64,000 bases of DNA from Morinoia aosen (lineage: Eukaryota; Arthropoda; Malacostraca; Amphipoda; Talitridae), in contig CM059563.1 of the NCBI GenBank assembly GCA_030386875.1, positions 33,146,139 to 33,210,138 of the forward strand, in the 5' to 3' direction. The notes below the pieces were generated by a model that searched no databases, was not told where the DNA came from, and worked only from the letters and a program-made list of their open reading frames with translations. Both the position numbers and the translations under genes were made by a program. Below, piece by piece: positions 47,847-58,734 of the stretch (its first letter is position 1; every line of letters begins with the position of its first letter).

Positions 47847-48708
47847 GAAGATGAACGTCACTTTGTGTCTATGGCTGCAGCAGAATGACAGCTGCTTACT
47901 GGCCCTGGCTCAACGCCCACTGCACTTATCATCCAACAGTGCTTATGCTAGATATCCACTTTTTATCCTTACGCTAGAATGTGATATATTTTTTTAAATT
48001 CAATCGTACTTAGTTATCGCATTCAGATGTTCGTTAGGTTTTTTACTACGGATCTCTTGGACACCCAAGTCCTAGGATCTTCCACGGCTATTACGTAGGA
48101 GCTTTGTGTTTCTGTCTTGATACGTTTGCCTTGTTAAGATGTTAATTTAGCACTAACAGTATTTTCTTGGTTACCTAGCCTTCATGTAATTACGTGACTC
48201 ACGATTTATTGTTCATTTTTGTAAATCAATGTATTACCTGTCATAATTTTTACTCCGAATAGTATTTTTCGATAGTCAAACACGTCGTGCTACGGAAAGT
48301 TTTCATGTAAGGATAATACTACTACCAGTAGTATTTGTCCGTGGATGTAGCCCCAGTACCTGCTCTCATATTATCTGCATTACTTTCGATTTATTCACAC
48401 TTATGTAGAGGATAAATTGGAGGCAATGCAGGCTCTTGTTTCTCATTAGTGATAGATTGATAACTCTTATGTTATCAAATGTGTTGAAACTCGTCGTCAC
48501 CCGCGTCTTCATTGAAGGTCGGGCTGGCTTCTTGATAAATACATTCTTTTTGAAGTACTCCTAGTTTGTTTTTACCATCGACTTCCTTGCATCAATTTTG
48601 CATTCATTGTTTGGCCAATGGAGGACAGTTAGGGAGTGAGCACTAGCGTGTCACCAGCCACTAAACTTATCAGGTTCAACAGGTAGCCGAGCCTCGGAGG
48701 CCAGTAAC
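47847..48708 (+). other. TRRAP 3' UTR and downstream flank
   Basis: AT-rich with no further ORF of note. No canonical AATAAA is seen. GATAAATACATT near 48531-48542 followed by a T-rich GTTTGTTTTT could be a variant polyadenylation region. Confidence 0.4.
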
Positions 48709-48713
48709 CACAG

Positions 48714-49065
48714 TGTTGTATAGTGACGTACTGGTGGTATTTATGGGGGGTTCCGGCTGCGGAGATTTATGAGTCTCGCTCGGCACGGTCACATGTATAG
48801 ATAGGGCATCCGCCGGAAACAGCCGATGAGCCCCTGGCGTTTACGAGCGCCGGATAGGTCAGAAGCGACCCTATTGCCCAGCGCCGGAAATATCCATTGT
48901 TGCGAACTAGACTTAAGAGCAAGCTGTGTGAACTACAGAGTCAGTACAATATTAGTAGTGCTGCTGTTCGTTTTGCTATCCTGCTGCCTGGTTTACAGCT
49001 AGGCTAACCGATCTACTAGTTCTGTTCAGTAAACCTTATATCGTGCTGAAAACCACGATATTACA
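48714..49065. mobile_element. Solo LTR, 352 bp, with 5-bp target-site duplication
   Basis: CACAG at 48709-48713 and 49066-49070 flanks a segment that starts TGTTGTATAG and ends ATATTACA, fitting the TG...CA rule. It is GC-richer than its surroundings. A 5-bp duplication suits gypsy, copia or BEL elements. No internal region or partner LTR is in the window. Confidence 0.7.
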
Positions 49066-49685
49066 CACAGCAATCACACATTTAAGTTTTCAAATTCTTG
49101 AACAATTTTAGCCTTTCAAATATTTCCACTGTTTGTTTACCATGATGAAACATGTAATCATTTTTTGCATGTTCAAACGCTGTTGAAGTGAACATCGAGT
49201 TGCTGCTATAGACAAAGAAGTGATGAGGTACTTCCACCAAGAATGAAGAGCTCATCTCACCTGTGTCTTCGCGCGGTGATGCTGTAATTACATCTCGGAA
49301 ATTTCACTGTTCCCTTAACCACGTTAGACTGGTATCTAATAGAACTTATTGTATTTTTGATAAAGGAATTATTAGAAACGGACAAGGACACGATTATTTG
49401 GTACATACATACATACATATACCGGGCTTATCCTCCCTATGGGAGGGTAACCGACAGCAAGCCACAATCACCACACTTAGTCACTAGGAGGCGAGAGAGG
49501 CAGCACTGGCCGCACCTGAACTGCCAGGATCAGCAGCAGCCCAGTACAACCACCTTCCACAGTCAGGCTCGACAGCCACAGCTGGTTTACCCCGACCGCT
49601 TCATTGAGTGCAGCCCCTCCCCCCGCACATGACAGGTCAACCCCATCACACGCGGGCAGCTTCCAGTAACGCGTCAAAAATAAAA

Positions 49686-52600
49686 TTACCTCCTTATACA
49701 CTGCCCCCACTCACTTCTGTCCGCAGCCATCCCTCTCGCCACGTCCATAGTCAGACCCCTCTCATACAAAGCACGTCGCACCCCATCCATCCAACTCGTC
49801 CGTGGTCTACCTCGCGCTCGAAGACCACTCACTTCCGACATATGTATCTTTTTCACCAGCCGCTCAACATTCATTCTTTCAACATGCCCAAACCATCCAA
49901 GCACTCTTTCATCCACTCGCCTGCTCAACTTTTTGATAACACCCGTCTGCCCCCTAACCAACTCATACCTGATCCTATCTCTTCTAGTTACTCCATACAT
50001 GCTCCTCAAACACTTCATCTCAAACACATCCAACTTCCTCCTCTCAGCTGCTCTCAACCCCCAGGACTCTGCTCCATACAACAAAACTGGCACAATCAAA
50101 CTTTCATACAGTCCCCTCTTAGCATTCATACTCAAACTCCTGCATTCAAAAACTTTCCTCATTGCACCCAATGTCTTACAACCTTCTCTCACTCGATGTT
50201 TCACTTCTACTTCTATATTATCCTTAACAGTCACATCCGACCCGAGGTACCTAAAATGCTCTACCTCCTCTAAAACTTCCCCATTCAACCTCACATCCAA
50301 AGTTCCACACACTCCACCTCTTGAACATCTCATCACCTTACTTTTATTCACATTTACCCTCACTTTCCGCCTTTCGCACACTCTACCAAACTCTACAACC
50401 AGTCTCCTCAGTTTTTCCTCTGAATCAGCCACAAGCGCTGTATCATCTGCAAACAACAGCTGACACACTTCCCAATACATACCATTTCGTCCCACCAACT
50501 GCGCACCTTTTCCCAACACTCTGGCATTCACTTCTCTCACCACACCATCCATAAACAAATTAAACAACCACGGCGACATCACACATCCCTGTCTCACACC
50601 TGTCACAACTGGGAACCATTCACTCACCTCATTCCCTACTCTCACACATGCTCTGCTATCAATGTAGAAACTCTTGATCGCATTCAACAGTCTCCCACCC
50701 ACTCCATACAAACTTACCACTTGCCATAGAGCCTCGCGATCCACTCTGTCATACGCCTTCTCTAGATCCATAAATGCCCAATATACATCCTTTCCCTTTA
50801 ATAAGTATTTTTCATTCACCTGCCTCACAGCAAACATTTGATCCACACAACCTCTACCACACCTAAAACCACACTGTTCTTCAGCAAGCACACGATCCGT
50901 CAACACTCTCACTCTTCCAATTAACACTCTTCCATACAGCTTCCCAACGACACTCAGTAGACTTATACCCCTAGAATTACTGCACTCATACCTGTCACCT
51001 TTCCCCTTGTACAACGGAACTACGCACGCGCTACTCCAATCAACCTGCACTTTACTAGCCTCGAAACACACATTTAATAAACGCACCAACCATTCTATAA
51101 CCACATTTCCTCCTTTCTCTAGACATTCAACCGTGCAGCCATCCAAACCTGGAGCTTTCCCATTTTTCATTTCATCCAACGCACATCTCACCTCTGCACT
51201 TCTTATTCGACTTCTATTCACTTCACCAAACACAGGCATTCTAACATCACTTCCAACAGCTACTATACTCTCGCAATCCTATCATCCCTCACGTTCAGCA
51301 GTTCCTCAAAATACTCCGCCCATCTCTTTCTCACATCACAACTCTCCACTTGCATCCTACCATTTGTATCCTTCACTCTTGCCTCATTCTCCACCTGATC
51401 CTTCCTAATTCTCTTCACTTCCTTCCAGAAAACCTTCCTTCTCTCCATGAAATCCCCTCCCAACTTCCTCCCCCATTCCTCATCCGCCGCCCTCTTCGCG
51501 CTCCTTACCATTCTTTGTACCTCTTTCTTCCTCTCCTTATACTCTTCAAAATTTTGCTGGTTGCCTCGTTGCAGCTACCTTTCGAACGCCCCCCGCTTTC
51601 TTTTCACAGCCGCTCCTACTTCTCCGTTCCACCATTCACTCCCCTTTCTAATCCCCCCTCCAACCTTCCTTACCCCACACACTTCCCTTACACATTTTTC
51701 CACCGCATCTTTAAACAACTTCCATTCCCCTTCCACTCCACCCACCTCACTTTCCTTCACCCTCCCATACTCCACTTTCATCTTCTCCTGATACTCACAC
51801 TCACGCTCAGAATCATGTAACTTGCTTACATTTAACACCTCCCTTCCACTCCTCCTTTTTACACCTCCCCACATTCCACTAACTCTCAGCTTTCCTTCCA
51901 CCAAATAATGATCCGAAATCCCATTCATCTCACCACGGAACACATGCACATCGAGCAAACGACCCATCACTCCCCTGCTAACCAAAATATAATCCATCAA
52001 TGCTCTCTCCTCTATCACACCTCCATTCGTCCTCACATATGTTTACTTGTTTATACTTTTTTTCTGAAACAAACTATTCCCAACCACTAACTCACTCTCC
52101 ACACATAACCCCACCAAGAAATCCCCACTCTCATTCACCCCAGCTACTCCGTACTTACCAACAACACCATCCACCACCTCATCACCCACTCTTGCATTCA
52201 GGTCCCCCATCACCACAACTCTACAACCACTCCCCACTCTAGCCACCCACTCGGACAATTTCTCCCAAAACTCCTCTCTCTCTTCCCCACTCCTCTCCGA
52301 TCCCGGTCCGTACGCGCTCACAAACACCCATGACTCTTCCCCCATTTCACTCGCACCCACATTATTCTTGATCACACCTCACCCCATTCAACTACTTTCT
52401 CTCTGATTCTTACACTCAATAATATAGCCACACCCTCTCTTGCATGTCCCCCACGTACTCCAGACACTCTCCCTCCCACACTCCCAAACATCAACTCACC
52501 ACTACCTTTCAATTTCGTCTCACTCAAGGCCAATACATCCATCTTCCGGTTTAACATCATTCTTCCGATCTCCTCCTTCTTACTCTCAGTTGCTTTACTT

Positions 52601-52941
52601 CCACACCTCCTTACGTTCAAAGATCCTAGTACTAGGGTTTGAGTGGTCTTTCGACCTCTCTCACCCCCTTCATTGGCCAGCTGCGTCTCGGGAAAATCAT
52701 TACAGAGAAGGGGATCCCCAGTCCCCTCGCTCCGTCCACTATAGTCGCCTCTTACGACACGCAGCGGACCACGGTGGGAGAATTCAGACCCCCCCCCCCC
52801 CCCACAGGGGGAAAAAGCCAACAGCATCTGATGTTCCCAGGCGGTCACCCATCCAAGTACTAACCAGACCCAACGTTGCTTAACTTCGCTGATCGGACGA
52901 GAAGCGGTGCATTCAACGTGGTCTGGCCGTTGGCATACCAT
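49686..52941 (-). pseudogene. RTE ORF (endonuclease plus reverse transcriptase), broken
   Basis: The minus strand carries endonuclease blocks LGSLNVRRCG and ALSETKLKGSG (52941-52372), then VVVMGDLNARVGDE (52375-52043) and DYILVSRG...ISDHYLVEGKL (52036-51575). The RT lies at 51239-49686 with NGKAPGLDG, FMDLEKAYDRVD, GVRQGCVMSPWLFN and the active-site variant LLFADDTALVAD, followed by GWFGHVERM and ARGRPRTSWMDGVRRAL. I see a frameshift near 52375, in-frame stops near 52040 and 51576, and another frameshift near 51250. This copy is therefore inactive. Confidence 0.88.
52817..52934 (-). rRNA. 5S rRNA-like sequence forming the head of the RTE element
   Basis: The minus strand reads GCCAACGGCCAGACCACGTT to CATCAGATGCTGTTGGC, the full length of 5S rRNA. 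The internal promoter is intact: A-box AGTTAAGCAACG and C-box GGATGGGTGACCGCCTGGG. Compared with typical animal 5S it has small changes such as GCCAGACC for GCCATACC, so it is probably a derived copy. It opens directly into the RTE reading frame. Confidence 0.88.
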
Positions 52942-53270
52942 GATTGTATGGTACTTTTGGTAATTTGTCTGTACCTAGCCGACCAGCACCTTCCCGAGGT
53001 GATACGGTTATTATAGCCAGCTGCGTTAGTGTACAATTTACATTGTAACTGATTGTATGGCTTACAAATTTTTCCATTCATCTTGTTCTTCAGGCTAGAA
53101 CCAACGCGAGCCGTGCTCTCTACCATCAGGGTCTTTTTCTTATTTTTGTACCGTGTTAAGAAATGGATGATAATATATGGTATTTTCCCTAAATTCAATG
53201 TGTGGGCCCTTGCTCAGTGTGAACAACTTCCTTCCCTCTGCCCTTTGTGAATAAAAAATTCGGTTAACGA

Positions 53271-53729
53271 CAACTTCATTCAGAGACTATTTAGTTGTCG
53301 CCTTGGTAATTCACCCAATAATAAAAATAAACTCATTCAACGACAGCTTCGGTCATAGATTATTTAGCTGTTGCTTTGGCGATTTTGCCGAAGTTGATGC
53401 ATTTGGAGGTTTTTAAGATTTCAGAAGTTTTGCGAATGTTGAACAGCGAGCACAAGGATCCAGAGGTCCGTTTGGGCCTTTTTATTTTAGATTGGTAGAT
53501 TTTACGAGATACTGTAAATGAGCAGGTAAACATTACATTAAGTGGACGAGTTCAGGGTATTTCAATGTTGTAGCCCCATCTGAGACACAGGCTTGCTAGT
53601 AATTCAACTAACAAGACCACACTGTGTGTGTGGTCTCAAAATCTCAACATCAACCTTCACATACCCTCGACAAAAAAAACTAATTTATAGTTACATTGGT
53701 GTCACACACAGTTTTGAATTCGAAATATT
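53271..53729 (+). other. Intergenic, short duplication
   Basis: GACAACTTCATTCAGAGACT / GACAGCTTCGGTCATAGATT with TATTTAGYTGTYGCYTTGGY recur at 53268 and 53340, a ~72-bp duplication. No gene seen. Confidence 0.5.
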
Positions 53730-53930
53730 GCCCAAACCACCATAAAATTTAATTCAACCCTCACACCACCGTTATTATCATAATCGTCGCTAATGATCCA
53801 AAGCTGAATATCCGCCACACCAGGCAACATTCGGACATACCGTGCAGCCAGACCCCTTGGGGGGCTTCAACTGCCCACCTATTTATGGCCGAGCGCCTTA
53901 CCCACGCTGACCCCATTATGCTGTTTTATC
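53730..53930 (-). mobile_element. I-like retrotransposon 3' fragment, inverted
   Basis: The reverse complement contains GGGTAAGGCGCTCGGCC and AGCCCCCCAAGGGGTCTGGC, like the 3' UTR of element 1 at 41756-41810. A decayed ATTATTATAA-type tail lies near 53770. It is a 5'-truncated insertion. Confidence 0.6.
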
Positions 53931-54179
53931 ATCAGTACCTAAATGGAGAAGCTGTTTCCAAATTAACAAATTTTGTCTCGAATAATTCCAAGCACATATC
54001 TTGACCGAATGTTGAGATTTACAAATTTGCACACACATAGATTGCCTTAACATATTCCAGCACTCATCCTACTGGGACACCGTCTTTCAACAAGTCACCG
54101 ACGCTCCTGCCACTGACACTCCCCCAGAGGATACTTCTTAGTTGCTGCAAAACAGGACGTGATTCAATTATATGTTCTA
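53931..54179 (+). other. Intergenic, no gene
   Basis: Nothing recognised. Confidence 0.4.
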
Positions 54180-54729
54180 TGGAATTTTCACTGTTCCCTT
54201 TACCAATTTTACTGGCATTGAGCGTATAATCATTTGTTTTATGCATCTTCGAACATTGTTAAAGGGAACATTAAGCTGCTGCAGACAAGGATATGACAGA
54301 GCTACCCGCACCAAGTGTGTAGGTATCTCAGCCCACCTTACCTTCCCGCGGTGATGCCGTTATATACCCAGTCGACTCAACAATATAATTGTATTGTGTA
54401 TTCTTGGCGACCAATGTATCAATATTTTTTCATTCAAAAATCGCTGACATTGGGTAGAACCAATACATGGGGCGCCTAGGGCACGCAAGTGCTCTAGGTT
54501 CTTGCACTTTTTTCAATTTATATTTTTGATAAGTTGTTTAGCCTGAATTTGAAAGAATACTTATGTTTTGTAACGTATATTGAGAGGTCCTTTGTAACAA
54601 AACGTTAATAAGTAAACTGTGCAAACATATTTGTATCGAGGCGGAAAAAGCAAAAAGGAAAAAAGGGAGATCAACATCGCGCATCCCTTCCCTGGTCTTG
54701 GGGGTGTCACACCCCAGAGATCAGGGACC
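54180..54729 (+). promoter_or_regulatory. 5' UTR of I-clade retrotransposon 2
   Basis: TTTCACTGTTCCCTTTACCA, ACCTTCCCGCGGTGATGCCG and GGGTAGAACCAATACATGGG match the 5' UTR landmarks of element 1 in order. Confidence 0.65.
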
Positions 54730-57700
54730 ATGGGAGTATCAAGCGAGGGGGAGCTCGAGAGGCTCTGTGACCGGCCGCCCCAGCAGGGAGCGCGGTGCGG
54801 GTCCTATCCTATGGCCGCTGCGGGTCCGAAGACCGCCGGAACTGCGAGGGGGCAGCGCGGGGGAGCGGCTGCGCGCCCTGCTCCGCCTGCCGCTGCTGCG
54901 GGACCTACAACTGCTGCTGCGGCTGCTGGCGCTGAAACAGACAACCACAATGTGGTGGGCGAAAGGATGGACGCTCTCGAGGAGAAGATAAACTCACTTG
55001 TGGACTTGATTCGACACCTACAACCAACCTACAAGAACACCCTGGCTGACTCCAGGCCCAGTGAACCCGAGACTGTGGAAGAAAAGATCAGTAACATTGA
55101 GCGCATCATAGAGGTTGTGCTAGGGGCAGTTTCTGGGCCCCTTCATGGGTGCACGAAGAGTGCTCCTGGTGCGGGAAACGAACGAACGAAAAAAAAAAAA
55201 TACACCCCACTTGACCTAAACAACCTGCCTGAAGAAAAACGCTTCAAGAGATTCTACATCATGAAATTTACTCCTGAAAACAAGAGGAAAATTAACTCTT
55301 ATCTCCGTAACGAAATCCACAAACAAATCAACCTCTTCCTAAAAAAAAATCGCGACGAGCGGTCAAGAAAACTTAACAATAGAAGTAGTCAACCAACAAC
55401 AAGGCGAAGCACTTATGAAGATGACAAAGATAGGCCAAGTACCCTGCCGAGTTACCGAAGCCGGTCACTTAAACATCTCTAAAGGCCTCATCGACGTCAA
55501 CGAATTCAACATTGAAAATGTTGAAAAGTTTGCGAACGGCCTTGTAGAAAACTGCAATGTTAGCACAGTCACTGAAGCCTCCTTTATTAAGCCTAAATAC
55601 CAACAAACAAAAGCTTTCTTAGCAGAATTTGACCAAGAAATTCCTCCCGGTTATATATATTCCAGGAGAACGAACAGACACCAAAGTTTACCCCCACAGA
55701 GATAAACCAACGTCATGCTTCAAGTGCCAACAGTACGGCCACACTTGGAAAAGGTGCAACAAAACTCACCCCGTCTGTGGCAAATGCGGACAGGAAAACC
55801 ACACCTCAGACACGTGCTTGGAGGATAGAGCGACCTGCCTCTATTGCCAGAAGCGACATCGGGCAAGAGGCAGGGTTTGCGCTAAGTACCAAGACGAGGA
55901 GAAGATTTTGGAAATCCAGCGAAAATTCAAGGTGGGGAGACGAAGAGCCAGACAAATCATGAACGGGGTTGAGACCATACCCGAACAAAGAAATAAAGAA
56001 GGTGCAACACACTTCATTTCAAGCTCTCGGAGACAGACAAACGAAAATTCATTCCATGGGCCTTCGAAAAAAATCTCAGCTATAAACTCAGCCAAAAACC
56101 TATAAGTATCCGATCCTGCGGCAAAAATCACTTCATTGTCGAAATTTCTCCCAGCAATTGCAATACCCAAATTACCAGTATAACCTCTGTCAACGGGATG
56201 CCGGTAGAAATCAGTGAACACCCACGGTTTAACACCATACAAGGGCTAACGTTCGTTTACGAATATCACCTATTCGATTTCGAGGAATTCAAAAGAGGCC
56301 TTAAGGAGAAACATAACTTGCAAGATGCCCAAAAAGCAACGTGGATCAAGCTTAAAAACCCCAGCTGTTCAGGGTTCTCGACGGCAGTTTGGGTCTAGTA
56401 CATGGGCCAGTTTGCTTTTGCAGTATTGAACCGGGGGATGCGCTCGTGGTTTGTGGTTGGTTGGATGAGTTCTAATTGAATTGGATAGTGATCACTGTCG
56501 TGCAGATCATCGTGAACAGAGTATCTAAAGTCGAGCTGGCAGTTTGACGAGCAAATCATCAGGTCTATTGCAGAGATAGTGGATGTTTGGTGATGGAAGT
56601 GGGTGTGCTGGCCTGAGTTGAGGAGTGCGACGTCGTGCGTTAGCAGTAGGCGCTCCACCAATCGTCCTCGGGCGTTTGTAGTATGGTCTCCCCACAGCGT
56701 ACTTCGTGCATTAAAATCTCCCATGATTATGAACGGTTCAGGCAGCTGTAGTATTAGCGAGTTCAGGTCTTCATAGGTGACATCCAGGTGGGGTAGGTAG
56801 AAGGAGCATAGAGTGCGCAGAGATAAACCAATGTCATGCTTCAAGTGCCAACAGTACGGCCACACTTGGAAAAGGTGCAACAAAACTCACCCCGTCTGTG
56901 GCAAATGCGGACAGGAAAACCACACTTCAGACACGTGCTTGGAGGATAGAGCGACCTGCCTCTATTGCCAGAGGCGACATCGGGCAAGAGGCAGGGTTTG
57001 CGCCAAGTACCAAGACGAGGAGAAGATTTTGGAAATCCAGCGAAAATTCAAGGTGGGGAAACGAAGAGCCAGACAAATCATGAACGGGGTTGAGACCATA
57101 CCCGAACAAAGAAATAAAGAAGGTGCAACACACTTCATTTCAAGCTCTCGGAGACAGACAAACGAAAATTCATTCCATGGGCCTTCGAAAAAATCTCAGC
57201 TATAAACTCAGCCAAAAACCTATAAGTATCCGATCCGGCGGCAAAAATCCCTTCATTGTCGAAATTTCTCCCAACAATTGCAATACCCAAATTACCAGTA
57301 TAACCTCTGTCAACGGGATGCCGGTAGAAATCAGTGAACACCCACGGTTTAACACCATACAAGGGCTAACGTTCGTTTACGAATATGACCTGTTCGATTT
57401 CGAGGAATTCAAAAGAGGCCTTAAGGAGGAACATAACCTGCAAGATGCCCAAAAAGCAACGTGGATCAAGCTTAAAAACCCCAGCTCCATCCCACTGCTT
57501 CTCACATTTCGCCCCACTCTGCCAGAATTCATAGAAATAACCGGCGAACAAATGAAATCCAATATATACGAATATCTTCCAAAACCGATGCTCTGCAAGA
57601 AATGCCAAGAATATGGCCACACCGTCAAACACTGTCCAAGCGCTGAAGTAATTTGTGGCCAGTGTGACACAAGCGGACACGAGCGAGACCAGTGTACCAG

Positions 57701-58366
57701 CGGCAAACTCGACTATCACCATTGTGGAGGTGACCACTTTAGGGGTTCAGAAAAGTGTTTGGAACATAAATACCAGAAAGAGATACTGACAATTCAGACC
57801 CGTTGCAAAATGACAAGAAAACAGGCCCAATTAAAACTCAGTAAAGAACAACCCCAACTCAGACACAACTTCGCGCAAGCTCTACAGCGAAACCTGAGCG
57901 GACACCAGCACTCGCCAGACCCAGAAACGATGAACTGCAGTAGCAGCACAAGGACCAGCCATCCTCGTCCGGCTGCTGCACCTAAACAGGGCATCGTACG
58001 GGAGACCACGTCCTGCGTCGAAGTCAAAAGAAAACGTGCTGGCTCCGACTATGATGAAGCCCCAACAGAAAAGAAAAAAGTAACTGACGCTTCAGCTCAG
58101 CTAAACCCCACCACAACAAATATAACTGACAATGGAGGCGATTCGGCACTGAGTGAGATGGAAGATACCAGTGGAAATAACCCATCTGTGCGAAGCCAGG
58201 CAAGACATATCTACAATGAGTTCACCAAACAAAATCACACGGATGGGCGCTACAAAAACCCCTCACCAAAAGAAGGGCGCAAATGCAGCAGCGGCATTCC
58301 TAGGACGACGGAGCAACGGAAGGAGCGCTCTCGGAGCCGGTCACAACCGCGAGGCCGCTCTCAATA
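54730..58366 (+). pseudogene. I-clade retrotransposon 2 ORF1 (Gag-like), broken and internally duplicated
   Basis: The start ATG at 54730 has a good context (ACCATGG). The frame has Gag blocks homologous to element 1: FYIMKFTPENKRKI, GLIDVNEFNIEN, CFKCQQYGHTWKRC and two further knuckles, then a second module with GLTFVYEYDLFDFEEFKRG, CKKCQEYGHTVKHC and more knuckles to 58366. It is broken by frameshifts near 55340 (A-run) and 55660. A 670-bp block is duplicated (55697-56366 and 56818-57486), separated by 451 bp of inverted endonuclease sequence. A further frame change lies near 57150. An Arg/Ser-rich C-terminus ends at TAA. Confidence 0.85.
56367..56817 (-). pseudogene. Inverted fragment of retrotransposon 3 endonuclease inside element 2
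   Basis: The minus strand reads YLPHLDVTYEDLNSLILQLP, FIIMGDFNARSTLWGDHTTN and SDHYPIQLEL, almost identical to 61504-61951. It shares the same in-frame TAG after NWPMY as that copy but keeps Met where the 61590s copy has Lys (IMGDFN versus IKGDFN). Confidence 0.9.
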
Positions 58367-58439
58367 ACCCGGAAAGATCAACACCGTTGCTATATGCCAC
58401 CTATAATCTCATCCCTTCCACATTTCTTCCCACCTTTAT

Positions 58440-58730
58440 TCCACCTTAACGTACAACATTACCGAAACTAATATCCTTCAGAACTGTCAAGGACTACGTT
58501 CAAAAAAGGATGAACTCGCCCTTCTAACCAATGACTATAACCCTATTACAATTAATGACTATAACCCTCTTCAAGAAACAAAGATGTGGAATAATTCTAA
58601 CTTTAACCTCCCACACTATGTGTGCCTCCGTCGAGATGGCTATTTTAACGTTACCCCCGCACGGAGGAGTAGCATTATTGATCCACGAATCTGTTCCATT
58701 TCAAGAAATCCACCTCCTCACGCCATCCTG
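58440..58730 (+). pseudogene. I-clade retrotransposon 2 ORF2, 5' remnant of endonuclease
   Basis: ILQNCQGLRSKKDELALL, LQETKMWNNSNFNLPHY and, after a frameshift near 58655, HGGVALLIHESVPFQE match the start of ORF2 in element 1. A short AATGACTATAACCCT stretch is duplicated (58528 and 58553). The ORF stops where the 5' end of element 3 begins. Confidence 0.8.
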
Positions 58731-58734
58731 TCCT

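Larger units (their letters stand above)
49405..52941 (-). mobile_element. RTE-clade non-LTR retrotransposon with a 5S rRNA head (3.5 kb)
   Basis: Imperfect 13-bp flanks GATTATTTGGTAC (49392-49404) and GATTGTATGGTAC (52942-52954) bracket the unit. Reading the minus strand it starts ATGGTA plus a full 5S-like sequence. It continues through APE endonuclease and reverse transcriptase coding sequence and ends in a short 3' UTR with the tail TATATGTATGTATGTATGTA. The single ORF without Gag, the RT motifs and the simple-repeat tail fit the RTE clade. Its length matches full-length RTE elements. Confidence 0.8.
49120..53270 (+). mobile_element. I-like retrotransposon 5' UTR fragment, interrupted by an RTE
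   Basis: CTTCGCGCGGTGATGCTGTA and TTTCACTGTTCCCTTAACCA (49268-49320) continue beyond the RTE with CACCTTCCCGAGGTGATACG and GGCTAGAACCAACGCGAG (52988-53110). These are the same 5' UTR landmarks as in elements 1 and 2. Promoter-like monomers appear more than once. No ORF of this copy follows. Confidence 0.6.

Noticed and set aside
49608-52883. Several plus-strand open frames rich in Pro, Ser and His
   Set aside because: They are antisense to the RTE reverse transcriptase and endonuclease, which have clear motifs on the minus strand.
52817-52934. Functional host 5S rRNA gene
   Set aside because: It lacks a pol III T-run terminator directly after the 5S, continues into the RTE frame, and lies inside the element's target duplications.
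56395-56883. A minus-strand endonuclease ORF as an independent gene
   Set aside because: It is an inverted fragment of retrotransposon 3 trapped inside retrotransposon 2.
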